In this document: positions 15,892 to 23,780 of the stretch, piece after piece
Numbering within the stretch: the stretch's first letter is position 1
How the letters are laid out: each line of letters starts with the position of its first letter
Origin: a virus
IMG/VR virus record: IMGVR_UViG_3300005921_000005
Location: 1 to 45,025 of that record
DNA: 45,025 nt
Strand: one strand, 5' to 3'
Made by a program: the position numbers and the translations under genes
The notes under the pieces: model-generated
What the model saw: only the letters and a program-made list of their open reading frames with translations
Told to the model about the DNA's origin: nothing
Databases searched by the model: none

Positions 15892-16145
15892 GCGACTCAA
15901 TCCACATGCAGGGACTTCTAAGCTGGTACGCGCTGAAAGCCTTTGGCGAACGCCGCGGGTACGAATGGCTGCAACCCTACACCGAGCCGCAATGGGTTGC
16001 GTGGCTGATTGAGATTCTCAAGCAGTCGGATGATGACGAATCGCTTTTCCCGCATGGTAAGTGGGCCACGATTCAGCACTTACAAGGGAAGGTTGCCGCA
16101 ATGGCTGCTGGAGAACGTCACTCGCGGGAGACGCTGCACCCATGA
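15888..16145 (+). CDS. Hypothetical early protein
   Basis: 85 residues from GTG at 15888 (GTGA overlap). It has several Trp residues (MQGLLSWYALKAFGERRGYE, EPQWVAWLIEILKQ), suggests a compact helical fold, and ends in ATGA overlap with the next gene. No family recognised. Confidence 0.65.
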   Translation: MSDSIHMQGLLSWYALKAFGERRGYEWLQPYTEPQWVAWLIEILKQSDDDESLFPHGKWATIQHLQGKVAAMAAGERHSRETLHP

Positions 16146-16357
16146 AGCCGTCCGACCTGTTTCAAGAGATGGCAGACATCGTCCAGCGGACGTGCAAGAA
16201 AGTCTACAGAGACGAACCTTGCACTGAAAGTGAGCTTGACCTTATTTCCGACCGGGTGATGCTGCTGTGCGCTGAGGAGCGCGACCGGATAGTAGCTGAA
16301 GTGGAAGTGATCGACCGAGCCGAGCAAGAGCTGGACAAAAGAAAAGAGGGATTGTGA
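16142..16357 (+). CDS. Hypothetical early helical protein
   Basis: 71 residues from ATG at 16142, overlapping the previous stop (ATGA). Acidic and helical, with EMADIVQRTCKKVYRD and a long C-terminal charged helix. It is followed by GTGA overlap with the ERF gene. A partner of the annealing protein is possible given coupling, but unproven. Confidence 0.6.
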   Translation: MKPSDLFQEMADIVQRTCKKVYRDEPCTESELDLISDRVMLLCAEERDRIVAEVEVIDRAEQELDKRKEGL

Positions 16358-17229
16358 GCGAACAAATGGTCATTCCTAGCGATGGCGAACACCGGTTTTC
16401 GAATCGCAAAGAGGTTAGAGACGAGATTGCCAAGCGTGCGGCCACGCCGGCAGATGAGCCGAAACCAAAAACATTGGTGCAAAAACTCTGCGAAGTCATG
16501 GCCGCGGTCGAGCGTGTTGCCAAGCGCGGCAGAAACGAGTTCCACAAGTACGACTACGTGACCGAGGCCGACCTGGCCGATGCCATCCGCAAGGAACTGG
16601 CTTCGCGGCATCTGTTCATTTTTCCGAATGTCACCAAGGTTGTGCGCTCGCCGCTCGAAGTCGAAACAACCAAGTGGGTCAACAATCAGCCGATTCAAGT
16701 TGTGCGCAAGACGCAGCTGACGGAAATTGAGGTGGAGTGGACCTTTGCCGACGGCGAGTCTGGCGAGGAAAAGACCATCGTGGTGCATGGCGTCGGCGAA
16801 GATAACGTGGATAAGGGCTTTTACAAAGCTTTTACCGGCAGCGAGAAATACATGCTGATGAAGGCTTTCCTGATACCTACAGGCGACGATCCCGAGCAGG
16901 ATAGCAAAGAAGACGCCAAATCGGCCAAGGAACGCGGCAAGGTGGCTGCCAAGGCCGTTGGCGAGCAGAAAGTCGCTGAGATGCGCGCTAATGCGCAGGA
17001 AACCACATCCCAGGACGCGCGCCGGATTGTCTTCATCAAGATTATGCCCAATAGCGATATAGCTGTGAATGGGTACCTGGCCGACAACAAGGTGTGCGAC
17101 TTCCTGCGGGATGTGGACGCAAAAAAGAAGCCATCGAAGCTTGGCAATGGCTCGTACTATCAGTTTGCGCCGGAGTTCCTAGCCGACTTCAAGACTCTGT
17201 GCGAGCGCATGGAGATTGAGATTGCCTAA
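16354..17229 (+). CDS. erf: ERF-family single-strand annealing recombinase
   Basis: 291 residues from GTG at 16354 (GTGA overlap). Residues 40-75 read LVQKLCEVMAAVERVAKRGR followed by NEFHKYDYVTEADLADAIRK, the ERF signature. FTGSEKYMLMKAFLIPTGDD near 150-170 is also typical. Family members anneal complementary single strands in phage recombination. Residues 180-230 are a Lys/Ala/Glu-rich linker, and a further C-terminal domain follows (DIAVNGYLADNKVCDFL). No exonuclease partner is recognisable next to it, though nucleases occur later in the operon. Confidence 0.88.
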   Translation: MSEQMVIPSDGEHRFSNRKEVRDEIAKRAATPADEPKPKTLVQKLCEVMAAVERVAKRGRNEFHKYDYVTEADLADAIRKELASRHLFIFPNVTKVVRSPLEVETTKWVNNQPIQVVRKTQLTEIEVEWTFADGESGEEKTIVVHGVGEDNVDKGFYKAFTGSEKYMLMKAFLIPTGDDPEQDSKEDAKSAKERGKVAAKAVGEQKVAEMRANAQETTSQDARRIVFIKIMPNSDIAVNGYLADNKVCDFLRDVDAKKKPSKLGNGSYYQFAPEFLADFKTLCERMEIEIA

Positions 17230-17458
17230 AGTCAGCCGAGTGCTACGCGAAACGAAAGACAGCACGGTGTGGAAGTTTGTCTGTGAGGGTTGCGGAGCCG
17301 AGGGCCAGCTTGGCCTGTTCAAGAAAGACGGTATGCAACCCTTCGGCTGCCCGGAAGGATGCGGTGCCACTTACGTTCCCTGGAAGCCGGACGGCCGGCG
17401 CTGGCAACTGCGATGCGTCGTTAAGCCGTATTTCACGTCAGGGAGCATTAGTGCCTAA
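17222..17458 (+). CDS. Small four-Cys early protein
   Basis: 78 residues from TTG at 17222, with GGAG seven bases upstream; another TTG six bases earlier is the alternative. CEGCG near residue 20 and GCPEGCG near 42 form a zinc ribbon. It overlaps the end of the ERF gene in another frame, so coupled. It may be a single-strand or recombination accessory, based only on neighbourhood. Confidence 0.6.
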   Translation: MPKVSRVLRETKDSTVWKFVCEGCGAEGQLGLFKKDGMQPFGCPEGCGATYVPWKPDGRRWQLRCVVKPYFTSGSISA

Positions 17459-17765
17459 CGTCGAGGAGTGCTTGGTACATTGCCAGTTCTTAATCTCGAA
17501 GGGCCGGGGACAAGAGGCGGCTAAATTGGTGCTTCCCAGGCTTGAGGCTCAGCGACGGAAGGCCAACAAGGAAGGACGGACGCGGCTAATCAGGGACTTG
17601 GGAAGCAGCGTCACTTATGCGGAATTCAACGGGGAGTTTGACCGCTACATCGAGCAGAGCGGCGGCAACCCGCAGATAGGCTATTCGATCATGCTCAGGC
17701 TCTTGAAGCAGTTGCCCAACGACTCGATTAAGCGGCTCGCGGAGGCTGGCAATGAAGAACCCTAA
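17451..17765 (+). CDS. Hypothetical early protein
   Basis: 104 residues from GTG at 17451, with GGAG five bases upstream. Helical, with a basic region (RLEAQRRKANKEGRTRLIRD) and C-terminal MLRLLKQLPNDSIKRLAEAG. It overlaps both neighbours by a few bases. The longer frame upstream overlaps the previous gene and is not used. Confidence 0.6.
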   Translation: MPNVEECLVHCQFLISKGRGQEAAKLVLPRLEAQRRKANKEGRTRLIRDLGSSVTYAEFNGEFDRYIEQSGGNPQIGYSIMLRLLKQLPNDSIKRLAEAGNEEP

Positions 17766-17952
17766 GCCCGTCACCGAGGAAGAACTCATCGCAGCCGAAG
17801 ACGTGGAAGCCGACCGCCGCCGCGCGCGAGCCATCCTAGCCCAGTTGCGGGAGCGGCACGACATAACCGGCGAAGAATTGCTGGTGGTCTTGTGCTGGCT
17901 TGGTGCGCTGGTGGTTGTGGCGATTGGTTTGGGGTTGTGGGCGAATCAGTAA
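17752..17952 (+). CDS. Small C-tail-anchored membrane protein
   Basis: 66 residues from ATG at 17752. An acidic and Arg-rich N-terminal half is followed by one hydrophobic segment, VLCWLGALVVVAIGLGLW, at the very C-terminus. The tail-anchor layout would place the body in the cytoplasm. Whether it is a host-takeover or superinfection protein is unknown. Confidence 0.65.
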   Translation: MKNPKPVTEEELIAAEDVEADRRRARAILAQLRERHDITGEELLVVLCWLGALVVVAIGLGLWANQ

Positions 17953-18020
17953 GAGTTTTTGGGAACACCTCGGACTGGCTGAGTTTCATGGCTAGCGCCG
18001 TGGTCAATCGAGGAGGGGTG

Positions 18021-18533
18021 ATGGGCAGAGAAGTGAGAATGGTTCCACCGAATTGGGAGCACCCACGCAAGGAAAGCGGAGAGTACCATCCGCTGCATGA
18101 CCAAGATTTTGAGGAACGCGCGGCGGAATGGTTCGCTGAATGCGTCCAGTGGTCGAAAGGCGAACACGCTGACCAGAAAGACGAAAGCAAAAATTGGCGC
18201 GAGGCCTATAAATACTACTGGCAGTGGGCTGGCGACCCGCCGGACAAAGAGTATTACCGTCCGAAGTGGGCGGATGGCGAAGCAACTTGGTTCCAGGTTT
18301 ACGAGACGGTCAGCGAAGGAACGCCCGTTACGCCGCCATTCGCAACCAAGGCCGAACTAGTTGAGTACCTGGCAACCAAAGGAGACTTTTGGAGTCAGCA
18401 GCGTGGCACTGGTCCGTGGGATAGGGAATCGGCAACGCAGTTTGTCGGCGACGGATGGGCTCCGAGCGCAATAGGAATGCCCGGAAAGGGATTGAAAACC
18501 GTAGATCAGGCAGGATTCTATCCGCAACGCTAG
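18021..18533 (+). CDS. Hypothetical early protein, Trp/Tyr-rich
   Basis: 170 residues from ATG at 18021, preceded by GAGGAGGGG. Rich in Trp, Tyr, Asp and Glu (WREAYKYYWQWAGDPPDKEY). It has no membrane segment. The same ribosome-site block (AATCGAGGAGGGG) occurs again in front of the gene at 20164. No family recognised. Confidence 0.7.
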   Translation: MGREVRMVPPNWEHPRKESGEYHPLHDQDFEERAAEWFAECVQWSKGEHADQKDESKNWREAYKYYWQWAGDPPDKEYYRPKWADGEATWFQVYETVSEGTPVTPPFATKAELVEYLATKGDFWSQQRGTGPWDRESATQFVGDGWAPSAIGMPGKGLKTVDQAGFYPQR

Positions 18534-18559
18534 TCATGGCAGTGGCATAGGGGTGACTC

Positions 18560-19090
18560 GTGACTTCCCTCGACAAGATCCAAGAGCAGCTCGACGCCCT
18601 CGTGGCCGCCAAAGACGACACCGTGCGGTTCAGGGAGTTGCTGCTCGGGAAGCTGGAAACGTTGACGGTCGGTCTTCAAAATCACAGACAGGCATACTTA
18701 CAGCACGAATTGGCCTTGGTGAAACGAATCGAGAACGCCGATGGCCGGACAATTTACAAAATGGAGGCCATCGCCGCAAACCAAGTGAAATTGCTGGCGG
18801 CAATAGACGCGATCGGTGCAAATGGAGTAGAAGTCGTCCAGCGCCGAGAAGCCCAATACAAAGAGCTGCTGGCCGGGATAAACGAACTACTGGACCGCGA
18901 GGCCAAAGCTACCGCCGCCCTGCCAGGGATTCTCAAGGCAAGAGCGGAGCAGGTAGAGGCGATTAACCAGCGGCTGGCAGCTATTTTCACCCGGCTCGAC
19001 GAGCACAGCACCCGCCTAGCGGCTATTTTTGGCAAGCTCTGCGCCCAGCAAGAGGCTCGCCGGGGCAAACGAGCGAAGAAGGCAAGATGA
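18560..19090 (+). CDS. Coiled-coil early protein
   Basis: 176 residues from GTG at 18560. Heptad-rich almost throughout (LDKIQEQLDALVAAKDD, INQRLAAIFTRLDEHSTRLA) and ends with a basic tail (RRGKRAKKAR). Overlaps the next gene by ATGA. The 3' end contains GAGGCTCGCCGGGGCAAA, repeated at about 19771. Function unknown; may form a scaffold or bind DNA through its basic tail. Confidence 0.6.
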   Translation: MTSLDKIQEQLDALVAAKDDTVRFRELLLGKLETLTVGLQNHRQAYLQHELALVKRIENADGRTIYKMEAIAANQVKLLAAIDAIGANGVEVVQRREAQYKELLAGINELLDREAKATAALPGILKARAEQVEAINQRLAAIFTRLDEHSTRLAAIFGKLCAQQEARRGKRAKKAR

Positions 19091-19338
19091 GCACCAGCCC
19101 AGGCTTTTGCGGCGAAGATGCAATTCGTGAAGATGAACGGCAGGCTTGCTGGGAAGATTTCATCCACGTGCTAAAGAGTTACGGGCACGGCGGAGGAGGA
19201 GTTACGATCCTTCTGCGGCGGATGCGGGAAATAGGGTGGAAGGATTTAGGCACCGGAGATGGAAAGCCGCTCCATCGCATGAAGGATTCTGAGGTGCGCC
19301 GGTGGCTGGCAAACCAGGGAAGTAGAAAGGCTAGGTAG
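19087..19338 (+). CDS. Hypothetical early protein
   Basis: 83 residues from ATG at 19087 (ATGA overlap). It has an RRMREIGWKDLG segment and a basic C-terminus, suggestive of a small helical nucleic-acid-binding fold. The end of the gene is part of a sequence block repeated near 19811. No family recognised. Confidence 0.6.
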   Translation: MSTSPGFCGEDAIREDERQACWEDFIHVLKSYGHGGGGVTILLRRMREIGWKDLGTGDGKPLHRMKDSEVRRWLANQGSRKAR

Positions 19339-19342
19339 GGCC

Positions 19343-19753
19343 GTGGCTTACGAAAATACTGTCGTGGCTGTGCCGAAGTCGCAAGACAAGATTCGCCAGC
19401 TCATTATGAAAAACAAGGGCACGGGAATCGCTTTTATTTCTCAGCCTCCAATGGAAGGCTTTCAGGCCATGATGCCGATTGACGGGCAGACCTATACAAT
19501 TCGCATCTCTGCTTATCTGAAAGGCGGGCGGCGCGATCCTGAAAAGGAAGCAAAACGCATCTGGCGCGTTCTTTTCCATCACCTGAAGGATATTTTCGAG
19601 GCTTCCAATTCCGGCGTAATGGAGTTCCGGGAATTGATTCTCCCTTACATCGTGACAAAGGACGGCAAGACGGTCGCACAACACATTTTGCCGAAACTGG
19701 ATTCTGCGATCAACGGCAATCCTGAGCGGATGCTGCCCGCCCCGAAGGAGTAA
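19343..19753 (+). CDS. Hypothetical early protein
   Basis: 136 residues from GTG at 19343, preceded by GGTAGGG. Compact mixed fold with FISQPPMEGFQAMMPIDGQT and HHLKDIFEASNSGVMEFREL. The coding sequence is followed by a 60-bp relic of duplicated upstream DNA. No family recognised. Confidence 0.7.
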   Translation: MAYENTVVAVPKSQDKIRQLIMKNKGTGIAFISQPPMEGFQAMMPIDGQTYTIRISAYLKGGRRDPEKEAKRIWRVLFHHLKDIFEASNSGVMEFRELILPYIVTKDGKTVAQHILPKLDSAINGNPERMLPAPKE

Positions 19754-19768
19754 GGACGGCGCTTGGGT

Positions 19769-19832
19769 GAAGAGGCTCGCCGGGGCAAAGCAGTTCGTGG
19801 CGACCGCACCAGAAAGGCTAGGTAGGGCTGTG
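19769..19832 (+). repeat. Collapsed duplicate of flanking sequence from 19050-19345
   Basis: AGAGGCTCGCCGGGGCAAA near 19770-19788 matches 19051-19069. AGAAAGGCTAGGTAGGGC near 19811-19828 matches 19324-19341. The second copy of the two blocks is only about 40 bases apart against about 270 in the first, as if a duplicated gene had been deleted between them. Confidence 0.6.
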
Positions 19833-20024
19833 GCCGAAACATTGGAACGCGAGCAGTTTGAAAAGTGGAACCGTGAGAAAAGCCAGTTTGAGCTTTCTTG
19901 GCGCTCGAATGAATCTCTTCTGCTGGCGTCGATTCCGGCAGACATTGAAGCGTTGAAAGAGTTTGCATGGCACGTCTGGCAGCACGCTATCTCTTCGGCT
20001 GAACGCCGGTACTTGGGTTTTTGA
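19830..20024 (+). CDS. Hypothetical early protein
   Basis: 64 residues from GTG at 19830, with the same GGTAGGG ribosome-site block as at 19343. A longer frame starts at GTG 19767 but that part lies in the duplicated relic. Charged helix (LEREQFEKWNREKSQFELSW) then EALKEFAWHVWQHAISSAER. Function unknown. Confidence 0.55.
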   Translation: MAETLEREQFEKWNREKSQFELSWRSNESLLLASIPADIEALKEFAWHVWQHAISSAERRYLGF

Positions 20025-20034
20025 AGAGGACAAG

Positions 20035-20133
20035 ATGAGAAAACTGATGTGGTACCTCATTTCCATCGTACAGATACCGTTCGTGTTGATTGCGGCTGGC
20101 CTTGACTGGTTGCGCGAAAAGACGGGCGCGTGA
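20035..20133 (+). CDS. 32-residue single-pass membrane micro-protein
   Basis: ATG at 20035, with GAAGAGGA upstream. The sequence begins MRKLMWYLISIVQIPFVLIA, a basic N-tip then one hydrophobic segment, and ends in a charged tail. It is typical of small phage membrane proteins. Function unknown. Confidence 0.55.
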   Translation: MRKLMWYLISIVQIPFVLIAAGLDWLREKTGA

Positions 20134-20163
20134 AGCGCGGCGGATGAATCGAGGAGGGGCTGA

Positions 20164-20400
20164 ATGTTGACTGTAGATGATCTGGCTAATTTAATCCGCA
20201 TGGCTGATCCCGGGCACAATGCTGGGGCCGGAGAGATGGCCGAGAAGATGCTGCCGTGGATTATTGCTGCGATGCGCAATGCCGTTCTTGAAGAAGCGGT
20301 TCGAGCTGTAGAGGAAGCTCACGCCCGAAACGTTTCCGGTGAGAATTGGATGAGTCGGGCCGTCAACTGCATTCGCTCGCTGAAAGGCAACCAAGCATAA
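20164..20400 (+). CDS. Hypothetical early protein
   Basis: 78 residues from ATG at 20164, preceded by GAGGAGGGG. Helical, acidic, with EMAEKMLPWIIAAMRNAVLE in the middle and a Lys-rich end. Located just before the methyltransferase gene. No family recognised. Confidence 0.65.
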   Translation: MLTVDDLANLIRMADPGHNAGAGEMAEKMLPWIIAAMRNAVLEEAVRAVEEAHARNVSGENWMSRAVNCIRSLKGNQA

Positions 20401-20455
20401 GAAGCTGGGTGAACCGCGGCGGCTGGCGGGGGCGCGGCAGTAGAGGGGAGATGAA

Positions 20456-21385
20456 GTGAGCGTCACTTTGATTCAAGCCGATGCGCGGCAGATACCTTTG
20501 GCTGACAAGTCCGTGCAGTGCTGCGTGACTTCTCCGCCGTACTGGGGCTTGCGGGACTATGGCATGGCGGGGCAGCTCGGTCTTGAGAAAACGCCCGAAG
20601 AATACGTGGCTTCCATGCTCGAGGTCTTCCGCGAAGTGAAGCGCGTGCTGCGGGATGACGGAACGCTCTGGCTTGTGTGTGGCGATTCGTACTCAAGCGG
20701 CGCCAGGACATCAACGAGCAACCACAACGGAACTGGCGGGGCTTGTATTGAGGAAGGGCTATCCAGGCCTCCGGTATGTGACAGCCTCAAGCCCAAAGAC
20801 CTGGTAGGCATTCCCTGGATGCTGGCCTTTGCCTTGCGCGCCGATGGCTGGTATCTGCGCTCGGACATCATCTGGTCGAAGCCCAATCCTATGCCGGAGA
20901 GCGTGACGGACAGGCCCACCAAGGCGCATGAGTACATCTTTTTGCTGAGCAAGAGCGAGCGGTATTTCTACAACGGGGAAGCCATCGCAGAAAAGTCATT
21001 TTCGGAAGGACGACCGATGGGTTTTACTTCAGTGCAATCTGATGCGATAGGTCGGGAGCCAACAGGAAACCAGAAACCGGAGAACTACTATAAGCCAAGA
21101 TCAGAGACGCGGAACAAGCGGACCGTTTGGGAAGTAGCCACAAACCCATTCCCAGAAGCCCACTTCGCCACCTTCCCAGAAGAACTCATCAAGCCGTGCA
21201 TCCTGGCCGGGTGTCCTGCTGGCGGGACGGTGCTTGATCCGTTCATGGGCAGCGGGACGACGGCACTAGTCGCGCGCAACCTGCAATGCCATGCGGTAGG
21301 CCTCGAGTTGAACGCAGCGTACATCAAGATAGCAGCCAATCGGCTCTCGCAAGAAGTGCTTGACTTTAGCGGAAAGGAGAAATAA
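20456..21385 (+). CDS. Beta-class DNA methyltransferase (m4C or m6A)
   Basis: 309 residues from GTG at 20456, with GAGGGGAG upstream. TSPPYWGLRDYG near residues 25-36 is the catalytic motif IV, and DPFMGSGTT near 261-269 is the AdoMet-binding motif I, so the order is that of beta-class enzymes. SPPY is frequent among N4-cytosine enzymes, but the base cannot be fixed by eye. No restriction partner is adjacent, so it is probably an orphan phage enzyme that protects phage DNA or changes packaging or regulation. Confidence 0.92.
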   Translation: MSVTLIQADARQIPLADKSVQCCVTSPPYWGLRDYGMAGQLGLEKTPEEYVASMLEVFREVKRVLRDDGTLWLVCGDSYSSGARTSTSNHNGTGGACIEEGLSRPPVCDSLKPKDLVGIPWMLAFALRADGWYLRSDIIWSKPNPMPESVTDRPTKAHEYIFLLSKSERYFYNGEAIAEKSFSEGRPMGFTSVQSDAIGREPTGNQKPENYYKPRSETRNKRTVWEVATNPFPEAHFATFPEELIKPCILAGCPAGGTVLDPFMGSGTTALVARNLQCHAVGLELNAAYIKIAANRLSQEVLDFSGKEK

Positions 21386-21430
21386 ATTGAGTTTGCGAAT
21401 TCGTGGAGCGGGGCTGTTGGTAGAAAGTCC

Positions 21431-21489
21431 TTTGCCGGATCGTCGCCAGCACCCTGCTCCCCAAGTTCGTAGAAAGATGATCCGGCAAA
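21431..21489 (+). repeat. 11-bp perfect inverted repeat downstream of the methyltransferase
   Basis: TTTGCCGGATC (21431-21441) and GATCCGGCAAA (21479-21489) are perfect inverted copies with 37 bases between. Region 21386-21939 has no convincing long gene. It also holds the hairpin AGGGGCTCTGCCCCT at 21873-21887. It could be a structured RNA, an operator or the remnant of a lost gene. Confidence 0.5.
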
Positions 21490-21645
21490 TTGCGGCATTA
21501 CCTTTCCAAGTCTACGGCCTTCACTCTTGGCGCTTTGGCGCGAATGAAGGGTGTATTTGTAGTCAGTTGGTTTTCTGCTGCCTCATGGGTGGCCTTGCTG
21601 GAGTTGGCAGGGCTAACACATTGCCTTCAAAGCACGGAGGGGAGC

Positions 21646-21804
21646 GTGGCCAAACTCATTCCCCAAAGGCCATCCTTGAAACAGCAGAAGACGCAGCGTA
21701 TCGCTCGCTCCGCAGCGAGAAAAACCACAGCCTATCCGGTGACTCAGACCTTCACGCCCGATCTGAGAGTGAACAACTGTGCGTGTGCGGAGTCAGGAAC
21801 GTAA
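21646..21804 (+). CDS. Low-confidence small ORF in the 21.4-21.9 kb gap
   Basis: 52 residues from GTG at 21646, which lies directly after GGAGGGGAG. The product is basic and polar, with KLIPQRPSLKQQKTQRIARS. Other frames through the same DNA look no better. The surrounding 550 bases otherwise hold only the inverted repeat and the hairpin. It may be a true peptide or an artefact of a strong ribosome-like site. Confidence 0.3.
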   Translation: MAKLIPQRPSLKQQKTQRIARSAARKTTAYPVTQTFTPDLRVNNCACAESGT

Positions 21805-21939
21805 ATGCAACTGCTGCCTCGTCTGGCTGGAACCTTGCTAGCTTCGGGTCTAAACACGACTGTGTAATGCTAAGGGGCTCTGCCCCTCGCACCCCGAAGT
21901 CAAAAGCGAGAGAAAGGCGTTGGGTGAGGGAAGTTGGGC

Positions 21940-22158
21940 GTGTCTCACGAAATGGAACTCTGGTACGACGAGAGCTTTGCCGCTCGCAAGTGGACGGTGC
22001 GGTGTAGCTGCGGATTTGTAGCGTGTTGCGAGACAGAAATGGAGGTTGTCAAATGCAGAGAAAGCCATTCTGCAAGAACGGACACGAAATGTCCGAAGAA
22101 AACACCTACAGATGTAAAGCCAGACCAACCCGCAACCAATGCCGGCGGTGCAAGATAG
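21940..22158 (+). CDS. Small Cys-rich early ORF, 3' end overlapping an HNH gene
   Basis: GTG at 21940 gives 72 residues. The first 45 look real (WYDESFAARKWTVRCSCGFV), with CSCG and CC plus a final CRESH as metal ligands. The last 35 residues are in the shadow of the HNH gene that begins at 22053. The C-terminus may have been altered when that gene arrived. Function unknown. Confidence 0.45.
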   Translation: MSHEMELWYDESFAARKWTVRCSCGFVACCETEMEVVKCRESHSARTDTKCPKKTPTDVKPDQPATNAGGAR

Positions 22159-22457
22159 AATGGCAACGCGGGAAGCATTTAGTGGAGCGCCGGGCATGGA
22201 TCAAGGAATGGAGAAAGCGCACAGGGTATCGCTGGCAAGAGAAAGACATCGCAAAACGCAGAGCACGCGGTTTAGTTGGAACCTGGGTATACAGAGGGAA
22301 AATCGTTCGACCAGATCATTGCCATAAATGCGGGCTGATTTGCGCACCTCAAGCGCATCACCCTGATTATTCAAAGCCTGCAGAATTTGCATGGCTGTGC
22401 GTTATGTGTCATGCCGCCGAGCACCATTCAAGGGAGGCAGACCAACTGATGCGGTAG
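22053..22457 (+). CDS. HNH-like nuclease with N-terminal zinc finger
   Basis: 134 residues from ATG at 22053, with GGAGG eight bases upstream. Residues 7-37 hold CKNGHEMSEENTYRC and CRRC, an N-terminal finger like that at the C-terminus of the HNH protein at 23334. The catalytic region is CHKCG, then AHHPDYSKP, then WLCVMCHAAEHH, parallel to the protein at 13712-13969. The base composition is somewhat more AT-rich than the flanks. It could be a mobile or homing-type gene; that is inference. Confidence 0.8.
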   Translation: MQRKPFCKNGHEMSEENTYRCKARPTRNQCRRCKIEWQRGKHLVERRAWIKEWRKRTGYRWQEKDIAKRRARGLVGTWVYRGKIVRPDHCHKCGLICAPQAHHPDYSKPAEFAWLCVMCHAAEHHSREADQLMR

Positions 22458-22459
22458 CC

Positions 22460-22559
22460 ATGGCACTTAACGCAGTAGTTACCAAAGGGGGCGGTGCGAG
22501 GACTACGCAGCAAAGGGGGGGCTGATGGACGCAGGCAAACCAGAGCGGAGGCGGGCATG
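22460..22559 (+). other. Two mini-ORFs forming a coupling bridge
   Basis: ATG at 22460 opens a 21-codon frame ending TGA at 22525. An ATG at 22524 opens an 11-codon frame ending at 22559 inside the next gene's ATG. Both junctions overlap. They may only hand ribosomes to the gene at 22557. Confidence 0.3.
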
Positions 22560-22751
22560 ACTGAAGTCGTTCTTCCTGAGCAGTGGAATGGCTGGCACTT
22601 GGCCGTGGTTCTCCAGTGGGTGTATGCCCACAAAGGCGGCGTCGCCCACAAATGGGTTCACGCAAGCGAAATACCGCTGCTTTGCGGACGGGGCGGCAAC
22701 GAACGGCACAGAGTCGCTTGGCTGAACAAGACTTTCCCGGTTGAGCCATGA
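22557..22751 (+). CDS. Hypothetical early protein
   Basis: 64 residues from ATG at 22557, with GGAGGCGGGC just upstream. WNGWHLAVVLQWVYAHKGGV and HKWVHASEIPLL suggest a small helical fold of the winged-helix kind, perhaps DNA-binding. It overlaps the next gene by ATGA. No family recognised. Confidence 0.65.
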   Translation: MTEVVLPEQWNGWHLAVVLQWVYAHKGGVAHKWVHASEIPLLCGRGGNERHRVAWLNKTFPVEP

Positions 22752-22924
22752 GCGATAAGCACTGGCCGGCCCATCAGGACAGCGCAGAAGACCAGACGCC
22801 AACGAACAAGCAAGCGGCGACTCGGGCGTACTGCGCCAAGCACTCCCGAGCCATGCTGGACATTGGCGGAGAAAAGAAGTGCCCGGCATGCGAGGCGGAG
22901 CGGAAGCGGGCGGAGAAGCCATGA
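22748..22924 (+). CDS. 58-residue zinc micro-protein
   Basis: ATG at 22748 overlaps the previous stop (ATGA) and the end overlaps the next start in the same way. YCAKHSRAM and KKCPACEAER supply Cys and His ligands for a small zinc site, with a basic C-terminus. Function unknown. Confidence 0.65.
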   Translation: MSDKHWPAHQDSAEDQTPTNKQAATRAYCAKHSRAMLDIGGEKKCPACEAERKRAEKP

Positions 22925-23337
22925 AACGCGGCCCTAACGTCGGGCAGATCCTCATGGCCAAGCACCTGACCGAGATGGGGCTGGCCTTCACCGAGCAGGT
23001 TCCGGTCTGTCCAGGCCGGCGGTGGACGTGGGACTTCTTTTTGCCTGACTGGCGCATGGCGATCGAAGTCGATGGGATGTACCGCGGCACCCATGCCAGT
23101 TGGGGCCAGGACTACGAAAAGCAAAACTACGGCACGATGGTTGAGGGCATCCGGGTCATACGCTTCACTGCCAGGGAAGTCGAGCGAGGCATCGCACGGC
23201 AGTATTTAGAGGCGTGGCAGGATGGCAAGGCCTACCCACCAGCCAGAACCGATCGTGCGGGGAAGCGCCACAAGTCGGCCAGCAAACGGCAAGTTCTCAG
23301 CGGGGAAGCAAAAGCGCGGCTCAAGGAGTGGCTGTGA
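22921..23337 (+). CDS. PD-(D/E)XK-like nuclease (VSR/DUF559 type)
   Basis: 138 residues from ATG at 22921 (ATGA overlap). The core WTWDFFLPDWRMAIEVDGMY, then WGQDYEKQNYGTMVEGIRVIR, matches the fold of VSR-like and DUF559 endonucleases: a catalytic Asp, then IEVDG, then a helix, then IRVIRF. The C-terminus is Lys-rich. It may cut mismatched or branched DNA in recombination with the ERF protein; this is inference from context. Confidence 0.75.
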   Translation: MKRGPNVGQILMAKHLTEMGLAFTEQVPVCPGRRWTWDFFLPDWRMAIEVDGMYRGTHASWGQDYEKQNYGTMVEGIRVIRFTAREVERGIARQYLEAWQDGKAYPPARTDRAGKRHKSASKRQVLSGEAKARLKEWL

Positions 23338-23780
23338 GAATTGGCGGAAGGGTGCGCGGACCAGTAGAGCCTCGTTTCTGGGCGAAGGTTCAAAAAACGG
23401 AAACGTGCTGGCTGTGGACCGGCAACAAGAATCCTAAAGGCTACGGCATATTCTATATCGGGCCGACCATGAAGGATTTCACTCCAGCCCATCGCTTCTC
23501 TTACGGGCTACTGGTTGGCTCAGTCCCCGATGGCCTACAACTTGACCATCTGTGTCGCATTCGCCATTGCGTGAATCCAGCACACTTGGAGCCTGTCACG
23601 AATAGAGAAAATATCCTGCGCGGCAATGGCCCTACAGCAAGACACGCTAGGCAAACCGAATGCAAACATGGCCATCAATTTGATAAGGAGAACACGCACC
23701 AAAGGCCAGAAGGTGGGAGGCGGTGCAGGACGTGCATGAGGAATTACAACAATGCGAGGATTCAAGGTGGACAGGTATGA
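23334..23780 (+). CDS. HNH endonuclease with C-terminal zinc finger
   Basis: 148 residues from GTG at 23334 (GTGA overlap, AAGGAG upstream). CWLWTGNKNPKGYG and AHRFSYGLLVG precede the HNH core LDHLCRIRHCVNPAHLEPVT and NRENILRG, a pattern of HNH_3-type homing or phage nucleases. The C-terminal CKHGHQFDKENTHQRPEGG and CRTC repeats the finger of the gene at 22053. Such proteins cut DNA at specific sites. Confidence 0.85.
   Translation: MRIGGRVRGPVEPRFWAKVQKTETCWLWTGNKNPKGYGIFYIGPTMKDFTPAHRFSYGLLVGSVPDGLQLDHLCRIRHCVNPAHLEPVTNRENILRGNGPTARHARQTECKHGHQFDKENTHQRPEGGRRCRTCMRNYNNARIQGGQV

Noticed and set aside
21360-22007. 215-residue frame over the gap after the methyltransferase
   Set aside because: No start with a ribosome site, no motif and a high share of Arg/Cys/Ser typical of a non-coding read.
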